This document shows, piece by piece, positions 1 through 5,822 of a DNA stretch of 8,484 bases. The notes beneath the pieces are model-generated. The model saw only the letters and a list, made by a program, of their open reading frames with translations, had not been told where the DNA came from and made no database searches. The DNA is from JAZDKP01 sp043802925 (GTDB taxonomy: Bacteria > Fibrobacterota > OXYB2-FULL-49-7 > JAEUSG01). Each line of letters starts with the position of its first letter. Position 1 is the first letter of the stretch. The position numbers and the translations under genes are program-made. Location: NCBI GenBank assembly GCA_043802925.1, contig JAZDKP010000023.1, positions 1 through 8,484 on the forward strand. Direction: 5' to 3'.

Positions 1-1
1 C

Positions 2-241
2 CTCGTGCAGGAGCATGATCCATTCATCCGGGGTCAGGTCCAGGAAAAGCGGGGCAGGTTCCTTTTTACGGATGGCCGCCTCGAGACTGCGGACCCGCTG
101 TCCGAGGGTTGAAAAAGAAGGCGCGGTCAGCGTCCTTTTAAGCGCGGGCGAAAAAGAAGGGAAGCGCTCGAGCAGGGAGGCGCGTTTTTTTGACAGGTTG
201 AAGGCGTCGGTGAAGCCCGGGTTGATGAAGCCGACACCGGT
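2..241 (-). pseudogene. Displaced C-terminal continuation of the glycosyltransferase, cut by window edge
   Basis: Directly after the A5 tract at 241-245, the frame offset by one base from the upstream glycosyltransferase stays open to the window edge. It reads TGVGFINPGFTDAFNLSKKR, then a helical Leu/Arg/Glu-rich stretch ending in LDLTPDEWIMLLHE. Its codons have the G/C third positions typical of the neighbouring genes (GTC GGC TTC ATC AAC). The original frame over the same bases reads TCG GCT TCA TCA ACC, giving Ser/Pro/Thr-rich junk. Adding one A to the tract would join the two parts into one protein of at least about 400 residues. The break could be a sequencing or assembly error, a real inactivating deletion, or slippage on the A tract. 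The gene's true 3' end lies outside the window. Confidence 0.6.
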
Positions 242-1200
242 TTTTCCGGGCCCCAGGCAATGGCGTGTTTGAGCGGTGCGTCCCCTTCGAGTACACGGGA
301 GACGCGGCGGTCGAGTCGTTCGTAATGGAGGAGGCGCTCGAGCGCGGAGCCGATGACTTCGCCGGGCATGACCGAGAGCTTGGCGTCGTCGGTGATGTCG
401 TGGAGCTTGGCGCCGAGGTAGGCCTCGTAAATGACCGTGCCCCTGGCGATGTTGTCGAAGGTGGTGGCGATGTCGGTGCCGTAGCGGCGGCGCTCGTCGG
501 TCCATTCGCTCTTGCGCTCCAGGGCCACGGCGTCCGCGGAGAGCACGATGTCGCCCGAAATTCCGCCCGGGACAAAGGTGCCAAAGAGCGTGGTGAGCGG
601 GCCCACCACCTGCCGCGTGATGGAGGCGTCCACAAAGTGGCGGGCGTAGCGCGCGGTGATGAAATAGTTGCGATCCGGGAACTCAATCCGGTGTGCGTCG
701 ATGACCTTTTTATAGACCGCCTGCCAGTGCGCCACGTCGTTGCGCAGGTCGCCGTCGAGTAAAATGAGGGTCTGCGCCGATACGAAAGCCATTTCCTCGT
801 AGATGACGCGGAGCGCGCTTCCCTTGCCGGCCGTGGTATTGCCGTCGTACCCGTCATACGAACCGGCAACGACAAGGATGCGCTCGCGTTGTTCTGGGCC
901 GAGTTCGGAGAGCGCCCCGGCTGCGGCCGCAATTGCGGCATCGAGCGTGCGGGGGTCGTTCCGGTCGCGGGTCAGCGTGCCGTCTGAGACAATGAATGCA
1001 ATCTTCTGCCCTGGAAAACTGGACGGCGCGCCGAGGATGCCTTTTTCAAGTTCGGGCCCGATCGTGGAGTCATTGAAATAGGTCGGGTGGCCGATGATGA
1101 CATCCGCGCCGAACTTGTCGAGCAGGCGGCCCAGGGAACCCTTTTCAAGGGCCACGCCATAGCGATAGATCCGCGCACCTGCTTTTTCCGGAACACTCAT
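127..1200 (-). CDS. GT-A glycosyltransferase, GpgS/mannosylglycerate-synthase-like (frame broken near 3' end)
   Basis: The predicted product is a cytoplasmic nucleotide-sugar-dependent transferase with a GT-A fold. Residues 66-72 form a first beta strand followed by VSDGT. GKGSALR is at 125-131 (typical of GT2/GT81-type enzymes), the metal-binding DxD is LLDGDLRN at 147-154, and a late YLGAKLHD at 261-268 supplies a candidate metal-ligand His. This layout resembles glucosyl-3-phosphoglycerate and mannosylglycerate synthases, but donor and acceptor cannot be read from the sequence. The ATG at 1200 has only a GA-rich stretch (AGAGAG) upstream as a possible ribosome site. After residue 320 the frame turns into Ser/Pro/Thr-rich low-quality sequence and stops at 127, while the neighbouring frame continues convincingly, so the true protein is longer than these 357 residues. 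The gene is divergent from the rRNA methyltransferase. The GT-A call is fairly secure; the subfamily is tentative. Confidence 0.72.
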   Translation of the reverse strand: MSVPEKAGARIYRYGVALEKGSLGRLLDKFGADVIIGHPTYFNDSTIGPELEKGILGAPSSFPGQKIAFIVSDGTLTRDRNDPRTLDAAIAAAAGALSELGPEQRERILVVAGSYDGYDGNTTAGKGSALRVIYEEMAFVSAQTLILLDGDLRNDVAHWQAVYKKVIDAHRIEFPDRNYFITARYARHFVDASITRQVVGPLTTLFGTFVPGGISGDIVLSADAVALERKSEWTDERRRYGTDIATTFDNIARGTVIYEAYLGAKLHDITDDAKLSVMPGEVIGSALERLLHYERLDRRVSRVLEGDAPLKHAIAWGPEKPVSASSTRASPTPSTCQKNAPPCSSASLLFRPRLKGR

Positions 1201-1218
1201 GGGCTCTCTCTGCGAATA

Positions 1219-1244
1219 ATTATCTTATACCGTTGTAAGATAAT
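1219..1244. promoter_or_regulatory. 9-bp dyad between divergent genes (candidate operator)
   Basis: The arms ATTATCTTA (1219-1227) and TAAGATAAT (1236-1244) are perfect inverted repeats separated by 8 nt (TACCGTTG). They lie in the AT-rich gap between the divergent glycosyltransferase (start 1200) and the rRNA methyltransferase (start 1279). The arms contain TATA-like hexamers on both strands: TATAAG on the minus strand and GATAAT on the plus strand. The site could therefore overlap both promoters and bind a dimeric regulator. No U-tract follows either arm, so a terminator is unlikely. No regulator is encoded nearby, so its function is inferred. Confidence 0.4.
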
Positions 1245-1278
1245 ATTAGAATCAATGCAAGGGCAACGGACCCCCCTT

Positions 1279-2649
1279 ATGAAACCGACACTCCACCAGC
1301 GTATTGAACTTGATGTGCTCCGGCTTGGCGTGAACGGTGAAGGCGTGGCCGAACATGACGGTTATGTCCTGTTTGTACCGGGCGCGCTGCCCGGCGAGCG
1401 GGTCGCGGCCCGTGTCACGGAGACGAAAAAGAGCTACGGTCGCGCGGACCTTGTCAATGTGATCGCACCCGCGGAGGGCCGCGTGGAACCTGCGTGTACG
1501 CTTTTCGGGCGATGCGGCGGATGTCAGCTCATGCACCTGTCGTACGAACGGCAGTTGACCTTCAAGCGTGAGCGCGTCGCGGACGTGCTGTTGCGCATCG
1601 GCGGCCTTTCCGGCGTCCCCGTGGAACCCTGCCTGCCATCGGAACGCGTGCACGGCTACCGGAACAAGGTGGAGGTCCCCTTTCGCCTGCACAAGGGAAA
1701 GCCGGCCTTCGGGTTTTACGAGGTTGACAGCCACGACCTTGTCCCCCTCGCTTCCTGCCCGGTCCACTGCGGCATGGGCAATGAAATTTTCTCCGCAATC
1801 AACCAGGCCGTGCTGCGAACGACCGTGGCGCCCTACAACGAACAGCGGCCTGCTTCCGGCCTGCGCCATCTGCTCATCAAAAGTGCGCCGCCCCGTGCGG
1901 ATGGGCGCGCGGGTGAGGCGCTCGTGGTATTCGTGACCTACGGCTGGGAGGTGACGGGACTCCGGCGGTTGGCCCGGGTGGCCATGAAATCGCATCCAGG
2001 CATCAAAGGGGTCGTGCAGAACAACAATCCGCGTCCGGGCAACGTCATCCTTGGGCCCGACTGCCGCACCCTTCTCGGCGAGGCGGTGATTACGGAAAAA
2101 GTGAATGGTCTGGAGTTTGAAATCGGCCCCCTGTCGTTCTTTCAGGTGAACGCTTGCCAGTTGTCCGTGCTTTCAGACCTTGTCCTGCAGGCCGCGCAAC
2201 TCACCGGCAACGAGACCGTGCTGGATGCCTATTGCGGCAGCGGCTTTTTCTCGCTGTTCCTCGCCCGGAAGGCCCGGCATGTCATTGGCGTGGAGTCCGT
2301 GCCCGAGGCGGTGAACAACGCCCGGACGAACGCAGGACGCAACGGCATTGCCAACGTGGAATTTATCTGTGGTGACGCGGAAACGCTCATTCGTGACCTG
2401 CCGTGCTTTGATGTGGCGGTGTTTGACCCGCCGCGCAAAGGGTGTGAAGAGGGCTTTTTACGGGCGGTCGCGGAACGGACGCCCCAGCGGATTGTTTATG
2501 TGTCGTGCAACCCCGCGTCGCTTGCGCGGGACCTCAGGTTTCTTGTGGCTCAGGGGTATGCCGTGGACCGCGTCCAGCCGGTGGATCTCTTTCCCCAGAC
2601 CGCGCACGTGGAATGCGTGGTGACGCTCCAGCGGATCAAAGCAGGTTGA
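1279..2649 (+). CDS. rlmD: 23S rRNA (uracil-5-)-methyltransferase, RlmD/TrmA family
   Basis: This SAM-dependent enzyme methylates C5 of a uridine in 23S rRNA. From the ATG at 1279 it has 456 residues, close to the size of E. coli RlmD and its Gram-positive relatives. An N-terminal TRAM-like domain (about 5-65) is followed by a [4Fe-4S] set, C73-x5-C79-x2-C82 with C160 as the fourth ligand. The SAM-binding loop is VLDAYCGSGFF (314-324). FDPPRKGC (382-389) carries the active-site Asp and Pro pair, and C410 in YVSCNPASLARDL is the nucleophile. The terminal PVDLFPQTAHVECV contains the general-base Glu445. All key residues are present. An in-frame ATG at 1255 is an alternative start. AAGGG at 1259-1263 lies rather far from the 1279 start, but homology begins just after it. 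The family is certain; the exact uridine target (1939 or 747) cannot be told from sequence alone. Confidence 0.93.
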   Translation: MKPTLHQRIELDVLRLGVNGEGVAEHDGYVLFVPGALPGERVAARVTETKKSYGRADLVNVIAPAEGRVEPACTLFGRCGGCQLMHLSYERQLTFKRERVADVLLRIGGLSGVPVEPCLPSERVHGYRNKVEVPFRLHKGKPAFGFYEVDSHDLVPLASCPVHCGMGNEIFSAINQAVLRTTVAPYNEQRPASGLRHLLIKSAPPRADGRAGEALVVFVTYGWEVTGLRRLARVAMKSHPGIKGVVQNNNPRPGNVILGPDCRTLLGEAVITEKVNGLEFEIGPLSFFQVNACQLSVLSDLVLQAAQLTGNETVLDAYCGSGFFSLFLARKARHVIGVESVPEAVNNARTNAGRNGIANVEFICGDAETLIRDLPCFDVAVFDPPRKGCEEGFLRAVAERTPQRIVYVSCNPASLARDLRFLVAQGYAVDRVQPVDLFPQTAHVECVVTLQRIKAG

Positions 2650-2722
2650 TTCAGTCTATTATAAATCATTCCTTCCGGGCATTTTTTTTACTTGTTCAGC
2701 CGTTGTAATTAGTATATATCAA

Positions 2723-2744
2723 CTATAGTCATGTCTATAGTCAT
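2723..2744 (+). promoter_or_regulatory. Tandem 10-bp repeat upstream of toxin-antitoxin pair (candidate autoregulatory operator)
   Basis: CTATAGTCAT occurs twice, at 2723-2732 and 2735-2744, spaced 12 bp start to start, about one helical turn. Each copy contains the palindrome CTATAG. The repeats end just before the GGAGG ribosome site of the antitoxin. A plausible promoter, TTGTTC (2692-2697) with a 17-nt gap to TATATC (2715-2720), would place the repeats over the transcription start. Phd/YefM antitoxins bind paired short palindromes to repress their own operons, which fits, but binding here is inferred. Confidence 0.45.
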
Positions 2745-2757
2745 AATTGGAGGACAA

Positions 2758-2991
2758 ATGGTGACTGTTTCAAAAGGGCTGCTGAAGGCTAAAATGCTCG
2801 AATACTTCCGTGCCGTCGAAGAATCCGGTGAGGAATTAATCGTGACGGACCATCGCAATCCCGTGTTAAAAGTCTCTCCCTATAAAGCACGAAAATCCGT
2901 GTCGGAAATCTTTGGTGATGTGTATGGTAAGGTACGAATAACGGGTGACCTTACCGAACCGACAATCGGCGAATGGGAAGAACTCAAATGA
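2758..2991 (+). CDS. Type II antitoxin, Phd/YefM family
   Basis: This small protein of 77 residues should neutralise the PIN toxin encoded directly downstream and repress their common operon. The N-terminal part fits the Phd/YefM DNA-binding fold: VSKGLLKAKMLEYFRAVEES, then ELIVTDHRNPVLKVSPY, which has the family's 'e.vivT.rg.PvavL.p' pattern. The acidic C-terminal tail (about 50-77, including DLTEPTIGEWEELK) is the expected toxin-binding segment. The start at 2758 is preferred because GGAGG (2749-2753) lies 4 nt upstream; an in-frame ATG at 2731 would add nine residues and lies inside the repeated operator-like DNA. The stop codon overlaps the toxin start in ATGA. The gene is more AT-rich than its neighbours, which fits a mobile module. 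Confidence 0.85.
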   Translation: MVTVSKGLLKAKMLEYFRAVEESGEELIVTDHRNPVLKVSPYKARKSVSEIFGDVYGKVRITGDLTEPTIGEWEELK

Positions 2992-3371
2992 TTCTTCTGG
3001 ACACCTGTTCGCTTATCTGGTATACACTGGGACCGGAAGACGCGCTATCATCCAAGGCCTGTAAAGCGTTAAGAGAGACTCCTGAAATACTGGTAAGCGT
3101 AATCTCGCTATGGGAACTCGGCATCAAAATCCAGAAAAAAAGCATAGAATTGCCCATGACCCTGGAAAGTTATTTAACCCGGCTTAAACAAGTCGATACT
3201 ATCCAGATTATTCCACTCGACGAAAATATTGTTGTCAAGGCCTTCAACCTGAATTGGAAACATCGCGATCCCGTGGATCGATTCATCGTAGCAACCGCAG
3301 CCCACTTTGGGGTCTCTGTTGTGACATCCGATCGGGAGATTGGGGCGTTTTACAAGAAAACAGTTTGGTGA
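2988..3371 (+). CDS. vapC: PIN-domain ribonuclease toxin, VapC family
   Basis: This predicted Mg2+-dependent endoribonuclease toxin has 127 residues, normal for a VapC. The four-acid PIN active site is recognisable: D5 in ILLDTCSLIW, E43 in SLWELGIK, D94/D97 in HRDPVDRFIVATA, and D115 in VVTSDREI. The HRDPVDRFI-ATA pattern is typical of the VapC subgroup paired with Phd/YefM-type antitoxins. The start at 2988 overlaps the antitoxin stop (ATGA), and GGGAAG at 2975-2980 lies 7 nt upstream; the earlier ATG at 2973 is less likely. Translational coupling to the antitoxin is expected. The stop is only 9 nt from the end of the convergent SH3-protein gene, with no visible terminator between them. No active-site residue is missing, so the toxin looks functional. 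Its RNA target is unknown. Confidence 0.88.
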   Translation: MILLDTCSLIWYTLGPEDALSSKACKALRETPEILVSVISLWELGIKIQKKSIELPMTLESYLTRLKQVDTIQIIPLDENIVVKAFNLNWKHRDPVDRFIVATAAHFGVSVVTSDREIGAFYKKTVW

Positions 3372-3380
3372 TTTCCGATG

Positions 3381-5720
3381 TTACCGGACCGTGGAGAGCA
3401 GGGACTCTTTAAGCGCGAGCCGTTTTTCTTCGAGCAGACGGTTGGGGTCCGGGTTGGCCGCGATGAGCTGTTTGACGGCCGCATCGAGCGCGGCGCGCTC
3501 TTTGCGCAGTCCGGTGAGCTTTTCCGAGGAGGCTTTGGCACCCTGTGCCCGCGCCTCCGCAAAGGCTTTTTCCATGTTCTGCTGCCGCTGAACAAGCGCC
3601 AGGGCGGCTTCCCTTTGTACGGGAAGCAGTGCCGCGTCGGACGAGTCGATGTGCGCGATCTTTGCCGGGATCTCCTCGGGTTTGATGGCTCCGGCCGTGG
3701 CGATATCGCCTTCGAGCCGGAAAGCGCGGAGCTCCTTGTCACGGACCGCGGAATCGCAGCCGGACGCGAAGCGGAGCAGGCTGTCCTTGGCCCGGGCCGA
3801 AGTGTCGATGTCAAACTCCACCGCGGCCAGTGCTTTCAGGTTCATGGCCCGTTCGCGGGAGTCTTTGGATCGGGTCTTTAAAATATTTATCTCGCCCTTG
3901 AGCGTGGCCTGTTCCTCCTTGAGCTTTGCCAGAAGCGCGACCGCGTCTTTGGACTGCTCGAGGCGTGCGCGTTCCTTTGCCAGGCTGTCCTTTTGGAAGG
4001 TGAAGCGGATATTAAGCGCGATGCGCTGGGAATCGAGCCGCGCCAACTCCCCGGTGCTCCGGGACAGAAGCTGGCTGTCTGCGGCCATGCTGTCCATGCG
4101 GGCGGTTAACAGCCGCTGATCGGTTTCATCCCGTTTTTTCGTCTCCGCTGCAACCTCCGCGGTCTTGGAATCCAGAAGCGCGCGGATGTGGATCCGGTAT
4201 GATTCCATTTCGGCAAGATAGGTTTTTATCAGCGCGGAATCGGATGTGGGGGCGGGCAGGAGGTCCGCGGGGAGCGCGGCCGTCATGCCGTCCAGGAACT
4301 CTGTGCGTGTCAGCTTGGGCGCGGCCTGGACGCGGGCCGCGAGCGAGGGCGCGAGGGCGCGGCCCTTGGGGCCCCGGTTCAAATCGGGTGGAGAGGAGAG
4401 CTGGCCGGAACAGGCCCATCCCATGAGCCGTGTTGATACAACATACTGGTATCCGCCGAATGCGCCGCAAGCGAGGAGGGTGTCCTTTTCGTCGGCAATG
4501 CCGGCCTTTGCGAACTTTGCCGATGGGCCCTTGTAAAGACAGATGGCCGGGACTGCTGGAAGCGCCACCGACAGGACCGTGCGCTTAACAGCGCGGGCGT
4601 CCCGGTCAAAAAGGCCGAACAGGTCGGCCGTTCGGCCAAAGGCGCGCAAAGGGGCATAGACGGTGTCATCGCCGGGGAGCGCGATGCGCGCCCACTCCAG
4701 GCTCATCCGTTGGATCATGAAGGCCTCTCCGGCCGTTGCGATCCGGGCGGGTTTGAGGCGGGGGTTGGGGGACTTGAAAAAGCCGGTATGGGTATGGAGC
4801 ACAAGGGCGAGTTCGGGCGCGGGCACGGGCGGAGGTGGAGGCGGCGGAGCTGCGGGCAACGGGGCCGCGGGTGCGAAGAGGACCGGGCGTTTTTTCTGGC
4901 CCTGGCGGATGACGCGGAAATCGGCGTCGAGAATCCAGCCGGTGCGCAGGCTGTCCAACCGCACATGGAGCCAACCCTCCTGTTCCGCGAGGATTTCGTA
5001 TACCCGCTCTTTTTTTGCCTTGGCCACGATACGGGTGTCGGGCCGCGGTTCGGCCATGATATAGGTGCCCGCGGCTTTGGGCATGCCCGCGTCATTATTT
5101 AGGGAGATGGTATGCTCTGACGAATCGGGCCAGGCGCACTCCTCGGAAAGCCAGCCGAACAGCCCCTCGTCATATTCCACGCGGTACCAGCCCCGGATCA
5201 TGTCCGCCAAGCGAAAGGCCTCGCCCTGGAAGGTCTGGCGAAGCACGCGTGAATTGACCGTGGGTTTGGAGCGGATGTTCACGTTGTCTTTGCGGACGTA
5301 TACCTCTTCGGTCTCCCCCTTGTTCCGGACGAGGATTTCGGCAGGCGCCTCGTTCTTTTTGGCAGGGGCCGCGGCCGTGGCGTCCTGCAGGAGCTTTTTC
5401 AGGCCTTCCTCGTTCAGTGCGATATGCGGATACCGTTGCGCGAACCCGGCCTTGGGCAGGAGGCTTGCGGCCGGGGCCCAGCCCTTGATGCCGTCAAGGG
5501 TGAAGAGGCCGAGCCAGTCCTGATGGCGCACCTTGACGGCCACGGCCATGCCAAACTGGAGTTTACCCGCGGGCATGGTGGTGTTGAGCGGCTCCTTGTA
5601 AAGGACCTGCTCGGGCCGGTTGCAGAAATAGACGGCGGGTTCGAGACGCTCTATCGCTTGTGTAAATGCGACCGGGATAAGGAGCGCGGCCAGGATTCCG
5701 CGCATGGCGCCAAGGTTCAT
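3381..5720 (-). CDS. Exported multi-SH3-domain protein with C-terminal coiled coil
   Basis: I do not recognise a named family for this 779-residue protein. A hydrophobic segment (RGILAALLIPVAFTQA, 7-22) looks like a signal peptide or anchor. About five bacterial SH3-like modules follow: about 28-88 (ends GIKGWAPAASLL), 138-196 (DNVNIRSKPTVNSRVLRQTF ... GLFGWLSEECAW), 217-271 (RTGWILDADF), 306-362 (no Gly-Trp, degenerate) and 388-441 (LMGWACSGQL). A proline run (PPPPPPP, 293-299) splits modules three and four. From about 495 to the end the sequence is charged, Ala/Leu/Lys/Glu-rich and probably coiled coil. SH3b modules usually bind cell-wall peptides or other proteins, so an envelope scaffold role is plausible but unproven. 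The ATG at 5720 lacks a Shine-Dalgarno motif; Met6 at 5705 is an alternative. A candidate promoter lies just upstream. Confidence 0.8.
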   Translation of the reverse strand: MNLGAMRGILAALLIPVAFTQAIERLEPAVYFCNRPEQVLYKEPLNTTMPAGKLQFGMAVAVKVRHQDWLGLFTLDGIKGWAPAASLLPKAGFAQRYPHIALNEEGLKKLLQDATAAAPAKKNEAPAEILVRNKGETEEVYVRKDNVNIRSKPTVNSRVLRQTFQGEAFRLADMIRGWYRVEYDEGLFGWLSEECAWPDSSEHTISLNNDAGMPKAAGTYIMAEPRPDTRIVAKAKKERVYEILAEQEGWLHVRLDSLRTGWILDADFRVIRQGQKKRPVLFAPAAPLPAAPPPPPPPVPAPELALVLHTHTGFFKSPNPRLKPARIATAGEAFMIQRMSLEWARIALPGDDTVYAPLRAFGRTADLFGLFDRDARAVKRTVLSVALPAVPAICLYKGPSAKFAKAGIADEKDTLLACGAFGGYQYVVSTRLMGWACSGQLSSPPDLNRGPKGRALAPSLAARVQAAPKLTRTEFLDGMTAALPADLLPAPTSDSALIKTYLAEMESYRIHIRALLDSKTAEVAAETKKRDETDQRLLTARMDSMAADSQLLSRSTGELARLDSQRIALNIRFTFQKDSLAKERARLEQSKDAVALLAKLKEEQATLKGEINILKTRSKDSRERAMNLKALAAVEFDIDTSARAKDSLLRFASGCDSAVRDKELRAFRLEGDIATAGAIKPEEIPAKIAHIDSSDAALLPVQREAALALVQRQQNMEKAFAEARAQGAKASSEKLTGLRKERAALDAAVKQLIAANPDPNRLLEEKRLALKESLLSTVR

Positions 5721-5737
5721 TTCAGAGGAAAAATAGC

Positions 5738-5766
5738 ATTATTACCATGCGGGTGCAAAGGGTCAA
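5738..5766 (-). promoter_or_regulatory. Candidate sigma-70-type promoter for the SH3-protein gene
   Basis: On the minus strand, TTGACC (5761-5766) and AATAAT (5738-5743) are separated by 17 nt. Each matches the -35 and -10 consensus at five of six bases. Transcription would begin around 5730, giving a leader of only about 10 nt before the ATG at 5720. That agrees with the absence of a ribosome-binding motif. The -35 box overlaps the T-tract of the terminator of the upstream gene. Confidence 0.5.
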
Positions 5767-5818
5767 AAAATCCAGCCGGAACGCAGGGACGCACACTATT
5801 TCAGCCCTGCGTTACCGG
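5765..5818 (-). terminator. Strong intrinsic terminator of the secreted-protein gene
   Basis: Read on the minus strand, CCGG-T-AACGCAGGG pairs with CCCTGCGTT-CCGG. This gives a 13-bp GC-rich stem with a single bulged base (position 5814) and a 16-nt loop, followed four nucleotides later by TTTTTT (5765-5770). It begins a few nucleotides after the stop codon at 5823-5825, so transcription of the upstream gene should end here and the SH3-protein gene needs its own promoter. Confidence 0.85.
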
Positions 5819-5822
5819 TCGT

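Noticed and set aside
265..762. Plus-strand open frame of 165 codons opposite the glycosyltransferase
   Set aside because: Its composition is that of a mirror frame of GC-rich coding DNA, and the opposite strand carries the DxD and GKG motifs.
1087..1278. Upstream extension of the rRNA methyltransferase by 64 residues
   Set aside because: The extension overlaps the divergent glycosyltransferase start and the dyad, and the TRAM homology begins just after the ATG at 1279.
1252..1995. Minus-strand open frame of 247 codons within the rRNA methyltransferase gene
   Set aside because: The plus strand has the complete iron-sulfur and catalytic motif set of the RlmD family; the antisense frame has no family features.
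2650..2700. Terminator after the rRNA methyltransferase gene
   Set aside because: There is a T-run around 2682-2689, but no GC-rich inverted repeat before it.
2731..2757. Earlier antitoxin start at 2731
   Set aside because: It lies within the direct repeat and has no ribosome site, while GGAGG directly precedes the ATG at 2758.
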